Source of the DNA: Acidimicrobiia bacterium
Lineage (GTDB): Bacteria > Actinomycetota > Acidimicrobiia > Acidimicrobiales > Aldehydirespiratoraceae
Direction of reading: 5' to 3'
Assembly (NCBI GenBank): GCA_021296315.1
Contig: JAGWAO010000010.1
Location: 3,762 to 56,708 of the forward strand
Length of the DNA stretch: 52,947 bases
Each line of letters begins with the position of its first letter. Position 1 is the first letter of the stretch. Below, piece after piece: positions 16,194-24,589 of this stretch. The translations under genes were made by a program, and so were the position numbers. The notes under the pieces were generated by a model. The model did not search any database. It saw nothing but the letters and a program-made list of their open reading frames with translations, and had not been told where the DNA came from.

Positions 16194-17069
16194 CTATGTG
16201 AGCGCGATGCCTACTGCCATGGCCAGGCCCGAGGCGAGCTGGACACGGGCGGTCGCTCCCAGGATCGGGATCAGCTCGAAGCCGCATGCTCCCCGCAGGA
16301 CGCGGCGCACTGCGCCTACCGCGAAGGGGGCACCAACCGCCGCGGCCGCCGCGGCCCGGCCCGTGATCGAGGCGACCAGGGCCGCCGCGTAGGAGCCTTC
16401 CAGCACAGCCATGTACAGGAGACGGGTGCGGCGCTCGCCCAGGCGCACGGCCAGGGTTCGCTTGCCCGCGGCGGCGTCGCCGTCGATGTCGCGCAAGTTG
16501 TTGGCCACCAGCAGCGCCACCGCCCACAACCCGACCGGCACGCCGCACAGCACCGCGAACCAGTCGAGCCTCTCCAGCAGCACATAGGTCGTGCCCGCAG
16601 TGGCCACCAGCCCGAAGAAGACGAACACGAACACCTCGCCCAGCCCCAGATAGCCGTATGGCTTGGGTCCGCCTGTGTAGGCCCATCCCGCCGCCAGGCA
16701 CACCGCTCCCGCGGCCAGCAGCTCCCAGCCCGCGACCGCTGCCAGCACCGCGCCGGCTGCGGCGGCTATCCCGAGAGCGGTGATCGCGGCCCACTTGACC
16801 CGGCGGGCCTCGACCAGTCCCGAACCGACCAGCCGGCGGGGGCCGATCCGGGTGGAGTCGTCCGTGCCCCGAACGCCGTCGGAGTAGTCGTTGGCGAAGT
16901 TGACGCCCACTTGCAGCGCCATCGCCACCAGCAGCGCCATCCCGGCCCGCCACCACGCGGTCCCCGATCCTTCCCCCACCGCCACTGCCGTTCCGGCAGC
17001 CACAGGCACCAGTCCTGCGCTGAGGGTGCGGGGGCGGGCCCCGGCCACCCATATCCGGATCCGTGCCAT
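16194..17069 (-). CDS. menA: 1,4-dihydroxy-2-naphthoate polyprenyltransferase
   Basis: A 291-residue integral membrane prenyltransferase of the UbiA superfamily, attaching the isoprenoid chain to dihydroxynaphthoate in menaquinone synthesis. Both aspartate-rich motifs are visible: NFANDYSDGVRGTD (about residue 60) and NNLRDIDGDAAAGKRTLAVRLG (about 185), with RPRTL near the N-terminus and eight or so hydrophobic helices. The start is taken at ATG 17069; a TTG four codons upstream is possible. A TACACT box lies about 20 bases upstream in the 22-34 bp gap after the response-regulator gene. Confidence 0.94.
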   Translation of the reverse strand: MARIRIWVAGARPRTLSAGLVPVAAGTAVAVGEGSGTAWWRAGMALLVAMALQVGVNFANDYSDGVRGTDDSTRIGPRRLVGSGLVEARRVKWAAITALGIAAAAGAVLAAVAGWELLAAGAVCLAAGWAYTGGPKPYGYLGLGEVFVFVFFGLVATAGTTYVLLERLDWFAVLCGVPVGLWAVALLVANNLRDIDGDAAAGKRTLAVRLGERRTRLLYMAVLEGSYAAALVASITGRAAAAAAVGAPFAVGAVRRVLRGACGFELIPILGATARVQLASGLAMAVGIALT

Positions 17070-17089
17070 GTTCGGCTGCAAGAAACGAG

Positions 17090-17095
17090 AGTGTA
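17090..17095 (-). promoter_or_regulatory. possible -10 box for menA
   Basis: TACACT on the minus strand, about 20 bases before the menA ATG, between the end of the response-regulator gene and menA. Confidence 0.3.
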
Positions 17096-17103
17096 GAGAG
17101 CCG

Positions 17104-17805
17104 TCAGGGTGTCACGTACTTGTAGCCGAGACCCCTGATGGTGACGATGCGCTCGGGTTCGGCCGGGTCGCGCTCGATGCGGGACCGGAGCCGCTTGATG
17201 TGCACGTCGAGGGTCTTGGTGTTGCCCACGTAGTCGAACCCCCAGACCCTGTCGATGAGAGTCTGGCGGCTGACCACGAACCCGGCGTTCTCCATGAGCA
17301 GGGCCAGCACCTCGAACTCCTTGAGCGGGAGGCGTTCCAGCTCGCCGCCGATGGTCACCTCGTGGCGGTCCCGGTCCAGAGCGACGTCGCCGACTTGCAG
17401 CTCGGCGGTGCCGTTGAAGGAGTTGACCGGCCGGGACCGGCTGCGGCGCATCACGGTGCGCATCCGGGCGACCAGCTCCCGCACCCGGTACGGCTTGGCC
17501 ACGTAGTCGTCCGCGCCGACCTCCAGTCCGACGACCGTGTCGATCTCCTCCCGCCGAGCCGAGACCATGATCACCGGCGTGTCGGCGATGGCGCGGATGC
17601 GGCGGCACACGTCGATTCCGGACAGCCGGGGCAGCATCACGTCGAGCAGCACGATCTCGGGCTCGAGAGCCTCGAACATGGCCAGGGCCTCCTCGCCGTC
17701 GGCGGCGACGTCGACGATGAATCCCTCGGCCCCCAACGCCACCTGCAGGCCTTCTCGATACGAGGGCTCGTCGTCGACGACCAGTACCCGGACTCCCGCG
17801 CTCAT
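17104..17805 (-). CDS. OmpR/PhoB-type response regulator, RegX3-like
   Basis: A 233-residue response regulator. The receiver has the acidic pair VVDDE, the phosphoacceptor Asp in IVLLDVMLPRLSGIDV (about residue 53), the Ser in IMVSAR and the Lys in DDYVAKPY. The winged-helix DNA-binding domain shows LPLKEFEVLALLMENAG, VWGFDYVGNTKTLDVHIKRLRSRIE and TIRGLGYKYV, very like mycobacterial RegX3, the phosphate-starvation regulator. No histidine kinase lies beside it, whereas regX3 normally follows senX3, so a phosphate role is inferred from similarity only. It is upstream of menA on the same strand. Confidence 0.92.
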   Translation of the reverse strand: MSAGVRVLVVDDEPSYREGLQVALGAEGFIVDVAADGEEALAMFEALEPEIVLLDVMLPRLSGIDVCRRIRAIADTPVIMVSARREEIDTVVGLEVGADDYVAKPYRVRELVARMRTVMRRSRSRPVNSFNGTAELQVGDVALDRDRHEVTIGGELERLPLKEFEVLALLMENAGFVVSRQTLIDRVWGFDYVGNTKTLDVHIKRLRSRIERDPAEPERIVTIRGLGYKYVTP

Positions 17806-17855
17806 CTGTGCCAGTCTGCCCCACCAGCGACCCTGTCGCTCACCGGGCGCGGTAT

Positions 17856-17906
17856 CCCGCTCTTGTTGGCTGCGCTCACGGGCCCCGGGCTCGGGCCACG
17901 GCCTCG
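17856..17906 (-). repeat. dispersed intergenic repeat, copy 4
   Basis: Core in reverse orientation, CCCGCTCTTGTT at 17856 to GCCTCG at 17906, with a few changes (TTGTTGGCTG, GGGCCCCGGG). It sits in the divergent spacer between the response regulator and the DUF255 gene and ends directly against the latter's -10 box. Confidence 0.85.
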
Positions 17907-17912
17907 TAGGCT
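17907..17912 (+). promoter_or_regulatory. -10 box of a leaderless promoter for the DUF255 gene
   Basis: TAGGCT six bases before the ATG at 17919, directly adjoining repeat copy 4. Confidence 0.5.
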
Positions 17913-17918
17913 CGGTTC

Positions 17919-19940
17919 ATGAACCGGCTCGGCGAAGAGACCAGCCCGTACCTGCGCCAGCATCGCGACAATCCGGTGGACTGGTACCCCTGGGGAACGG
18001 AGGCCTTCGCGGCGGCCGGGGAGCGGGACCGCCCGGTGCTGCTCTCGGTGGGCTACTCCAGTTGCCACTGGTGCCACGTGATGGCCCACGAGTCGTTCGA
18101 GGATCCCGAGACTGCGGCGGTGATGAACCGGTTGTTCGTCAACGTCAAGGTCGACCGGGAGGAGCGTCCCGACGTGGACGCCATCTACATGGACTCGGTG
18201 CAGGCCATGACCGGCCGGGGCGGTTGGCCCATGACCGTGTTCCTGACCCCCGACGGTCGCCCCTTCTTCGGCGGCACCTACTACCCCGACCGGCCGCGAG
18301 GTCAAATGGCCTCGTTCCGCCAGGTGATGGAGGCCATCGACGAGGCCTGGACCAACCGTCGGGCCGACGTGGACGCCCAGGCCGATCAACTGGTCGCCCT
18401 GATCGATCGGACTTCGCGGGTCGCCGCCTCGCTGAGCGCGGATTCTTCGGGCGACCCCGGCGGGGACCGGATGCTCGACCAGGCAGGCGACGCCGTCCTT
18501 GCGTCCTTCGATCCTGAGTGGGGCGGTTTCGGCGGCGCGCCCAAGTTCCCGGCGGCCATGACGTTGGCCTCGGCTCTTCGTATCCATCACCGCAGCAACC
18601 GTCCCGAGCTGCTGCGGGCGGTGCGGACCAGCCTCGACGCCATGGCCTCCGGCGGCATATACGACCACCTCGGCGGCGGGTTCGCCCGCTACTCGGTGGA
18701 CCGCCGGTGGCTCGTGCCCCACTTCGAGAAGATGCTCTACGACAATGCCCTGCTGACGAGGGTGTATCTCCACGCCTGGATGGTGACCGGCGTGCCGGTG
18801 TACCGCCAGGTAGTCGACGAGACGATCGGCTACGTGCTGCGGGACCTGCGCCACGCCGGTGGAGGCTTCTACTCGGCTGAGGATGCCGACTCCGAGGGCG
18901 TTGAGGGGAAGTTCTACGTCTGGTCCGAGCCCGAGCTGCGAGCGGTTGTGCAGAACGCCGCCGGTGCGGAGGCCGCCGATGCGGCCGCGGCCTGGTGGGG
19001 AGTGACCGCGGCCGGCAACTTCGAGGGGGCCAACATCTTGAACCGGCCGGTGCGGGGCGATCTGATCCGACCCGATGAGGTGGAGGCCGCCCGCCAGGCC
19101 CTGTTCGTGTGCCGGGAGAGCCGCGCGCGCCCCGGTCTCGACGACAAGGTCCTCACCGAGTGGAACGGCCTGATGCTGTCGGCGCTGGCCGAGGCCGCCG
19201 CGGCCACCGGTGATCCGCAGTGGCGGGCGGCGGCGCTGGCCAACGGCGAGTTCCTGGTGTCCAATCTGCGGCGCGACGACGGCCGATGGCTTCGCTCCTG
19301 GCAGGCCGGTGACGCCGGACGCCCGGCTCAGGCCCGCCACCTGGCCTACGCCCAGGACTACGCGGCCCTCATTGACGCTTTCACCGGGCTGGGAGAGCTG
19401 TCGGGCCAGGCCCGCTGGATTGACGAGGCCCGAGCCGCAGCCGACGGCTTGCTGGAACTGTTCTGGGACGACGCGGCGGGCGGAGTGTTCACCACCGGCG
19501 CCGATGCCGAGAAGCTGGTGACCCGGCCCAAGGACCTGATGGACAACGCCACGCCGTCGGCCCAGTCGCTGGCCGCCTGCGGGCTTCTCCGGCTGGCCGC
19601 ACTGACCGGCGAGTCCCGCTACGGCGAGCACGTTCACCGCATCATCGAGCTGTTCAGTTCCGCTGCGGCCCAGCACCCCACCGCCTTCGGCCGGGCCCTG
19701 GAAGCGCTCGACATGGCCGCCCACGGCCTCGACGAGATCGCGATCGTGGGCGACCGGGCCGACCTGGTGGCCGCGGTGCAGACCCGCTACCTGCCCAACG
19801 CGGTCCTGGCCTGGGGCGAGCCCTACGACTCCCCGCTATGGCACGACCGCCCCGGAGGCTTCGCCTACGTCTGCCGCGACTTCGCCTGCCAGTCCCCCGC
19901 GTCCACCGCTGAGGAGCTGATCGCCCAACTCCAGGGCTGA
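17919..19940 (+). CDS. DUF255 thioredoxin-fold protein (YyaL/SSP411 family)
   Basis: A 673-residue protein of the family that includes Bacillus YyaL and mammalian SPATA20/SSP411. The N-terminal thioredoxin-like DUF255 domain (about residues 1-165) has [28 protein letters not shown] and [16 protein letters not shown]; the rest is an (alpha/alpha)6-barrel-like region resembling glycan-epimerase folds, with [17 protein letters not shown] and [10 protein letters not shown]. The function of the family is not established; a role in redox or carbohydrate metabolism is often suggested. Length is normal. Expression is probably leaderless. Confidence 0.93.
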   Translation: MNRLGEETSPYLRQHRDNPVDWYPWGTEAFAAAGERDRPVLLSVGYSSCHWCHVMAHESFEDPETAAVMNRLFVNVKVDREERPDVDAIYMDSVQAMTGRGGWPMTVFLTPDGRPFFGGTYYPDRPRGQMASFRQVMEAIDEAWTNRRADVDAQADQLVALIDRTSRVAASLSADSSGDPGGDRMLDQAGDAVLASFDPEWGGFGGAPKFPAAMTLASALRIHHRSNRPELLRAVRTSLDAMASGGIYDHLGGGFARYSVDRRWLVPHFEKMLYDNALLTRVYLHAWMVTGVPVYRQVVDETIGYVLRDLRHAGGGFYSAEDADSEGVEGKFYVWSEPELRAVVQNAAGAEAADAAAAWWGVTAAGNFEGANILNRPVRGDLIRPDEVEAARQALFVCRESRARPGLDDKVLTEWNGLMLSALAEAAAATGDPQWRAAALANGEFLVSNLRRDDGRWLRSWQAGDAGRPAQARHLAYAQDYAALIDAFTGLGELSGQARWIDEARAAADGLLELFWDDAAGGVFTTGADAEKLVTRPKDLMDNATPSAQSLAACGLLRLAALTGESRYGEHVHRIIELFSSAAAQHPTAFGRALEALDMAAHGLDEIAIVGDRADLVAAVQTRYLPNAVLAWGEPYDSPLWHDRPGGFAYVCRDFACQSPASTAEELIAQLQG

Positions 19941-19950
19941 GCGCCGGCCC

Positions 19951-19999
19951 TGATCTCAGCCGGCCGGAAGGGAGACTCACGAGCCGGTGGGTGAGATCA
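19951..19999. terminator. hairpin between convergent DUF255 and thiolase genes
   Basis: TGATCTCA (19951-19958) pairs with TGAGATCA (19992-19999), with GCCGGC and GCCGG extending the inner stem. It sits in the 96-bp convergent spacer and could terminate from both sides. Confidence 0.45.
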
Positions 20000-20036
20000 C
20001 CTCTATGCCCACAGGAGCGCTAGCCGCGAGGAGAAC

Positions 20037-21254
20037 TCAGGCGGCGGCCTTCTCCAGGATGTGGACTCCGCAGGCTGAGCCGAGGCCGATGACGTGGGCC
20101 AGCCCGACGGTGGCGCCCTCGACTTGGCGGTCGCCGGCCTCGCCCCGCAGGTGGGTGGTGATCTCGAAGACGTTGGCCACGCCGGTGGCTCCGATGGGGT
20201 GGCCCTTGGAGATGAGCCCTCCGGAGACGTTCACCGGGGTGGCGCCGTCCCGGAACGGCCCGCCCGAGTCGATGAACTCCCCGGCGCCGCCGGGCTCGCA
20301 CAGGCCCAGATTGTCGTAGTGGATCAGCTCCGCGGTGGCGAAGCAGTCGTGGAGTTCCACCAGGTCGAGATCTTCGGCGCCGACCCCGGCCGTCTCGTAG
20401 GCCTGAGCTGCGGCATTGCGGGTGAGGGTGTTCACGTCCGGCTGCACCTGGCAGTCCTCGGTGAACGGGTCCGAGGTGAGCACCGATGCCGAGACCTTGA
20501 CTGCCCGTTTCTGGACGTGGGACGGCATCGAGGCCAGCCGCTCCCCCGACACCAGCACGACCGCGGCCGCGCCGTCACCGGTCGGGCAGCACATCAGCAG
20601 AGTGTTGGGGTAGCTCATCATGGGCGACTCCATGATCTCGCCCATCGAGAACTCCTTCTGGTACTGGGCCAGCGGGTTCAGGGTCGAATGGAGGTGGTTC
20701 TTGTAGGCCACCCGGGCGAACTGCTCGAAGCCGACCTCGTCGTGGTCGTGGGCGTAGGCCATACCGGCCTGGGCGAACACGCCGGGCATGGTCTCGGTGC
20801 CCAGATAGCCGTCCACGCCGGTGACCGCTCCGTAGCGCCCGGACGGTTCGAAGACCTTCTTCTCCTTCTTGGCCGCACCGCCGCCCAGCAGTCCCATCTT
20901 GCCCATCTTCTCGGCTCCCACGGCCAGGCCGATCTCGGCCTCTCCGGAGCGGATGGCCATCATGACGGCACGTATGGCGGTGGCCCCGGTAGCGCAGGCG
21001 TTGGCCACGTTGTAGACCGGCACGCCGGTCTGGCCGATCTGCTTCTGGATCCGCTGGCCGATCCCACCCGAAGCCTGGAACAGCGATCCGCAGGCCAGGA
21101 CGTCGACGTCGGCCACCGTGACCTCGCCGTCGGCCAGCGCGCCCATGGCGCTCTCGGAGGCCAGGTCGATCAGGTCCAGGTCGGGATAGCGGGCGAAGCG
21201 GGTCATGTGGGCGCCGAGCACCCACACGCTGTCCGGAGAGATCTTGGCTGTCAT
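20037..21254 (-). CDS. thiolase-family acetyltransferase (SCP-x/lipid-transfer type)
   Basis: A 405-residue thiolase-like protein of the SCP-x group, which act in degradation of fatty acids or sterol side chains, sometimes as aldolases together with a DUF35 partner. The nucleophile Cys region NVANACATGATAIRAVMMAI is near residue 88, the second motif is LVELHDCFATAELIHYDNLG, and GGLISKGHPIGATG carries the catalytic His; the final Cys lies in LGSACGVHILE. The ATG at 21254 has GGAGG about ten bases upstream. The gene follows a DUF35 gene on the same strand by 51 bp; that partner is frameshifted, so the pair may be inactive or depend on another DUF35 protein. Confidence 0.92.
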   Translation of the reverse strand: MTAKISPDSVWVLGAHMTRFARYPDLDLIDLASESAMGALADGEVTVADVDVLACGSLFQASGGIGQRIQKQIGQTGVPVYNVANACATGATAIRAVMMAIRSGEAEIGLAVGAEKMGKMGLLGGGAAKKEKKVFEPSGRYGAVTGVDGYLGTETMPGVFAQAGMAYAHDHDEVGFEQFARVAYKNHLHSTLNPLAQYQKEFSMGEIMESPMMSYPNTLLMCCPTGDGAAAVVLVSGERLASMPSHVQKRAVKVSASVLTSDPFTEDCQVQPDVNTLTRNAAAQAYETAGVGAEDLDLVELHDCFATAELIHYDNLGLCEPGGAGEFIDSGGPFRDGATPVNVSGGLISKGHPIGATGVANVFEITTHLRGEAGDRQVEGATVGLAHVIGLGSACGVHILEKAAA

Positions 21255-21305
21255 TGTCGAGGTGCCTCCCTGCTGTGTGGATGACGCTCCGGGTCGGTAC
21301 CGGCC

Positions 21306-21685
21306 TCAGGCGGGCTCGTAGCCGAAGGCGACGGCCTCGGTGCCGTCGTCGTCAGTGCCGATCGGATAGATGGCGAGCCGCACCCGCATCCCGAGCTTGA
21401 CCGCCTCGGGGGTGGCGTCGCAGTTCACCACGTTGGAGCGCACCCAGGTGCCGTCGTCGGTGCGGACGATGGCCGACACGAACGGCACCGGGATGCGATG
21501 GAGAACGCCCGCAGCTCGCCGGCGCCGTCGACCGCAGCCGCCCCGAAGTAGGTTCGGCCGCAGCGCGCGCAGGCGTTGCGGCGATCGAAGAACCGCGCCC
21601 CGCAGTGGCCGCACTCATGGGCCACCAAGTGCGGCTCCGGCTCGAGATGCAAGTAGTCGACGAGCGGGACTTGCGCCGGAGTCAT
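21306..21685 (-). pseudogene. frameshifted DUF35 OB-fold/zinc-ribbon partner of the thiolase
   Basis: The first frame, from ATG 21685, reads a rubredoxin-like zinc ribbon (HECGHCGARFFDRRNACARCGR) and enters the OB-fold at GELRAFSI. The match then continues in the -1 frame as HRIPVPFVSAIVRTDDGTW and on to EAVAFGYEPA at 21306. The switch is near 21500-21510. Intact relatives have a few extra residues between the FSIVHR strand and IPVPFV, so a small out-of-frame deletion (about 13 bases) is the simplest reading. A sequencing error is the alternative; I see no slippery heptamer for programmed shifting. DUF35 proteins normally pair with thiolases as substrate-binding subunits. Confidence 0.75.
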
Positions 21686-21693
21686 CGCAGGGC

Positions 21694-21699
21694 AGGTTA
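21694..21699 (-). promoter_or_regulatory. possible -10 box for the DUF35-thiolase pair
   Basis: TAACCT on the minus strand, eight bases before the ATG at 21685. Confidence 0.35.
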
Positions 21700-21820
21700 C
21701 CGCGCGCCGTGCGGCATGCCGCCAACGCGCGGCCGCGGCGGCTGTAGGGCCTCGGCTCCCGAAATCTGGGCGGGTCTTGCCCGTATTGACGACTTTCTCT
21801 GCAGGTTGGTACTGCACCGG

Positions 21821-23041
21821 TCAGAGTCCGGCGAGAGGATCGTCAGAGACGAGCAGTTCGGCGGCGCCGATGGCGGTGATCCGGCTCGCGAGGGCGAAGC
21901 GATGCGCGCCTGCGTGAACGATGACGAGATGGTCGAGCCCGAGGTCGGCTAGGGCGCTGTGCATGGATCTGGTGGCTGCGGGCCGGTCGGTGCGCTTGAT
22001 CTCGAACCCGATCACCTGTCCGTCGATCTCGAGCCGCAGGTCGAGCTCGGCCCCGCTGTGGGTCGACCAGAACGCGGCCGCGGTGTCGCTGAAGCGGGCC
22101 GGGAGCTGTTCGAGCACCATCCCTTCCCAGCTCGCGCCCAGTTTGGGGTGGCGCTCGAGGTCGAGGCGGGTATCGATCCCCAGCAGGCGGTGCAGAAGGC
22201 CACAGTCGCGTACATAAACCCGCGGCGCCTTCACCTGGCGTTTCGAGATGTTGGCGAACCAGGCCGGCAGCTGGCGCACGACGAGAGCGTCGGTCAGCGC
22301 ATCCACGAGGCGGCGCACCGTCTTCTCGGAGACGTCGATTGACCGGGCGATCGCCGCGCCGTTCCACGTCTGGCCGTGATAGTGGGCGAGCATCGTCCAG
22401 AACCGGTGCATCATCGTGGCCGGGAAACGAAACCCGAAGCCGGCGAGGTCTCGCTCCAGGAAGGTCGCAATGTAGTCGTCCCGCCACGCGCTCGATGCTT
22501 GATCGTCCGCGGCGAGGAACGACTCCGGCAGTCCGCCGCGCAGCCACAGGTCGTCGAGCCGGTGAGCGCCGACGTCGCCGAGTCGAAACCCCGTGAGCTC
22601 GACGAGCGTCACCCGTCCCGCCAACGACTCCGAGCCGAGGCCGGTCAGGTCCGGTGAGGCGCTGCCGAGCACCACGAAGCGCCCCGGGCGGCGGTTCTCG
22701 TCGACGAGCACTCGCAGCGACTCGAACAGTTCGGGCATTCGCTGGGCCTCGTCGATGACGATCGTCTCGCCCGTGTCGCGCAGCGCGAGCATCGGCTCGG
22801 CGAGCCGCGCTAGGTCCCGGTAGTCCTCTAGGTCGAAGGCCGACGCCGGAGACGGCCTGACCACCCGTTGCGCCAGGGTGGACTTGCCGGCCTGTCGTGG
22901 TCCGGTGAGCAGTGTCACCGGGGAGCGTGACATGGCGGTTCGCAGGGCTTGTTCGTCTGACGGCCGTTCGATGTAAGCGCCTTCTGCTGCGGCTTCCCCG
23001 CTCGGGTCTAGTGCTGTGTCAGATCCCGTCTCATCAGCCAT
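21821..23041 (-). CDS. AAA_14/DUF4143 ATPase
   Basis: A 406-residue ATPase with the AAA_14-DUF4143 arrangement. Walker A is LLTGPRQAGKSTLAQRVV (about residue 50), Walker B TIVIDEAQRMPELFESLR, the sensor LGSASPDLTGL; the C-terminal half has a winged-helix-like stretch (GAAIARSIDVSEKTVRRLVDAL) and a PD-(D/E)XK-like fold (GAELDLRLEIDGQVIGFEIKRTD) containing the conserved Glu and Lys. These proteins are common and mobile in bacteria and archaea, but their function is not settled. A palindrome covers the promoter, and the ATG lies six bases from a TAGAAT box. Codon use and base composition look slightly less GC-rich near its 5' end than nearby, compatible with transfer (impression only). Confidence 0.9.
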   Translation of the reverse strand: MADETGSDTALDPSGEAAAEGAYIERPSDEQALRTAMSRSPVTLLTGPRQAGKSTLAQRVVRPSPASAFDLEDYRDLARLAEPMLALRDTGETIVIDEAQRMPELFESLRVLVDENRRPGRFVVLGSASPDLTGLGSESLAGRVTLVELTGFRLGDVGAHRLDDLWLRGGLPESFLAADDQASSAWRDDYIATFLERDLAGFGFRFPATMMHRFWTMLAHYHGQTWNGAAIARSIDVSEKTVRRLVDALTDALVVRQLPAWFANISKRQVKAPRVYVRDCGLLHRLLGIDTRLDLERHPKLGASWEGMVLEQLPARFSDTAAAFWSTHSGAELDLRLEIDGQVIGFEIKRTDRPAATRSMHSALADLGLDHLVIVHAGAHRFALASRITAIGAAELLVSDDPLAGL

Positions 23042-23047
23042 GCCGAC

Positions 23048-23053
23048 ATTCTA
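23048..23053 (-). promoter_or_regulatory. -10 box of a leaderless promoter for the AAA/DUF4143 gene
   Basis: TAGAAT on the minus strand, six bases before the ATG at 23041, immediately next to the palindromic operator. Confidence 0.6.
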
Positions 23054-23054
23054 T

Positions 23055-23089
23055 CTTGAAAATCTGCCGCCAGCGGATAGATTTTCAAG
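23055..23089. promoter_or_regulatory. palindromic operator of the AAA/DUF4143 gene
   Basis: CTTGAAAATCT (23055-23065) and AGATTTTCAAG (23079-23089) form a perfect 11-bp inverted repeat with a 13-base centre. The arm nearest the gene fills the -10/-35 spacer and the other arm lies where an upstream activator or repressor arm would be. The AT-rich arms stand out in this GC-rich DNA. Confidence 0.7.
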
Positions 23090-23117
23090 TATGTTGATGT
23101 GGGCACGCTACCCGGCC

Positions 23118-23717
23118 CTACCAGTGCGCCCTGTGGACCACATCACTCAGATCGGGCCGGTCGCGGCCGGTCGAGCGGCTGGGCCGGTCGTCTTCGGCTC
23201 GATGGCCCATGGCGACGGTGCCCACGCCACGCCGGTCGGGCGGGACGCCGAATTGCCGGCGCACAGCCCCCTCGTGGTCGAACATCCCGAAGAACGCCGC
23301 GCCCAGTCCCCGGTCCCGCGCCGCCAGCAGCATGGTCATCACCGCCGCCCCGCCGTCGACGAACCAGTAAGGCACCGGCCAGGCCTCCTCGCCGGCACCC
23401 AGGCCGGTGTGGGCCTTGTCCGGCTCGCGGTATCGGCTCACGTACGCGCCCGGATCGACCCATGCCACCACCAGCACCGGCGCGGCCAGCAGCCCGGGCC
23501 AGGTGAAGCCCTCCCGCTGACCTGAAGGCAGCGTGACATCCCAGTAGGCCCTGGTGCTGTCGCCCTCCAGCACCAGGAACTCCACGGCCGCGGTGTTGCC
23601 CGCGGTCGGTGCCCGCCGGGCGAGGTCGCAGATCTCATCGACCACCGCCGGCGCCACCGGCTCGGGTGTGAAGGAGCGCACCATCCGGCGGCCCTGAACG
23701 GCCTGCTCGAACTCCAT
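23118..23717 (-). CDS. nitroreductase-family flavoprotein
   Basis: A 199-residue FMN-binding nitroreductase-like protein. MEFEQAVQGRRMVRSFTPEPV opens the FMN-phosphate motif, followed by LARRAPTAGNTAAVEFLVLEG and, in the C-terminal half, DGGAAVMTMLLAARDRGLGAAFFGMFD and GTVAMGHRAEDDRPSRS. Family members reduce nitro compounds or quinones with NAD(P)H; some act in F420 or cofactor chemistry. The substrate is unknown here. The ATG at 23717 is chosen because the family match starts there; a longer open frame upstream has no support. Confidence 0.87.
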   Translation of the reverse strand: MEFEQAVQGRRMVRSFTPEPVAPAVVDEICDLARRAPTAGNTAAVEFLVLEGDSTRAYWDVTLPSGQREGFTWPGLLAAPVLVVAWVDPGAYVSRYREPDKAHTGLGAGEEAWPVPYWFVDGGAAVMTMLLAARDRGLGAAFFGMFDHEGAVRRQFGVPPDRRGVGTVAMGHRAEDDRPSRSTGRDRPDLSDVVHRAHW

Positions 23718-23756
23718 GCCGCTTCGCTCTCTATGCCTGCTCGAAGCCTGCGCGCT

Positions 23757-23782
23757 CCGCCCCACCGCAGGGGGAGGGGCGG
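23757..23782 (-). terminator. hairpin between the unknown gene and the nitroreductase gene
   Basis: CCGCCCC (23757-23763) pairs with GGGGCGG (23776-23782) around a 12-base loop, in the 74-bp spacer just after the TAA of the upstream gene. Confidence 0.4.
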
Positions 23783-23791
23783 CAGCCTCGC

Positions 23792-24460
23792 TTACAGCAG
23801 CTTCTCGAGCTCCTCGGCCATCACCCATCCGTGGACGATCAGCGTGTCACCGTCGTGGAGGACCAGGCTGTCCAGCAGGTCGGCGGTGCCGGCCGGAATC
23901 TGCTCGGGCTTGAGGCTGGCGTGATCCAGTACTACCGGGGGTCCGCCCTTGCCGCGTGTGGTGAAGACCCGGTCCTCGTAGCTGAGGGGTCCGATGCCGA
24001 ACCGCTTGGCGAGGCGGCGGCCCCACGCCCGCTCCTCGCCGGTTGCCTTGTGGCCGGAGCGGGGAACGACGTCGTGAAGGCTCTTGAACGCTTCGAAGGC
24101 CCCCGGATCGTTGATCTGCATGCCGACCAGCACATCCTCATCTGGGAAGGACAGGGCGGCCCGGCGGAGCTTGTCGGTGACGATCCCTCTCAGCACGGTG
24201 TCGCGACGGGTGGTGCGGCAGGTGTGGCCGGCACCGATGAGCACACACGGCGTTCCGCCGATGCGCTCCAGGGTGCAGAAGGAGAAGCCCCTCAGCTTGC
24301 CGTTGTCGCGGGCCTCGGTGACCAGTACCCAGGCCTCAGCCTGCTTGGAGAGCGAGCCGACCTCGTATGCGCTGGAGGAGACGGCGCAGAGATCGGCCAT
24401 CTCGGCAAGATCGGAATCTCCCAGCGCGGTGCAATCCCTGGTCTCGATCGCGATCGCCAT
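23792..24460 (-). CDS. protein of unknown function
   Basis: A 222-residue protein I cannot place. It begins MAIAIETRDCTALGDSDLAEM and contains EAWVLVTEARDNGKLRGFSFCTLERIGGTPCVLIGAG, a pattern of strands and helices reminiscent of a GNAT acetyltransferase, with a basic stretch TCRTTRRD in the position of an acetyl-CoA loop. The C-terminal part is acidic with a LDSLVLHDGDTLIVHG segment. No signal or membrane helix. ATG 24460 is preferred over GTG 24472; a TATAGG box (24474-24479) lies 13 bases upstream of the ATG. The frame is well conserved in coding character and ends in a TAA. Confidence 0.7.
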   Translation of the reverse strand: MAIAIETRDCTALGDSDLAEMADLCAVSSSAYEVGSLSKQAEAWVLVTEARDNGKLRGFSFCTLERIGGTPCVLIGAGHTCRTTRRDTVLRGIVTDKLRRAALSFPDEDVLVGMQINDPGAFEAFKSLHDVVPRSGHKATGEERAWGRRLAKRFGIGPLSYEDRVFTTRGKGGPPVVLDHASLKPEQIPAGTADLLDSLVLHDGDTLIVHGWVMAEELEKLL

Positions 24461-24570
24461 GACCGCTTCCACCCCTATAGCTCGCCCGTACCGTCGCTCC
24501 AGTCTCAGGGGCGCGAGGCGGTTTCACAACCTTCCGGGCCCCGTTTCGCCCCGGTGCGAGCCGCCGGGTT

Positions 24571-24585
24571 CCCGCCCGGTGCGGG
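24571..24585 (-). terminator. hairpin downstream of dnaE
   Basis: CCCGC (24571-24575) pairs with GCGGG (24581-24585) a few bases after the dnaE stop. The short stem and lack of a T-run make this tentative. The spacer 24461-24589 holds no gene. Confidence 0.35.
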
Positions 24586-24589
24586 CAGA

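Noticed and set aside
16087-17052. 321-codon frame overlapping menA
   Set aside because: Shadow of menA that runs into the dispersed repeat; the repeat adds a false coding signal (ARAARERS or LRSRAARA).
17802-19724. 640-codon frame antisense to the DUF255 gene
   Set aside because: Composition typical of antisense high-GC frames; the plus-strand gene is certain.
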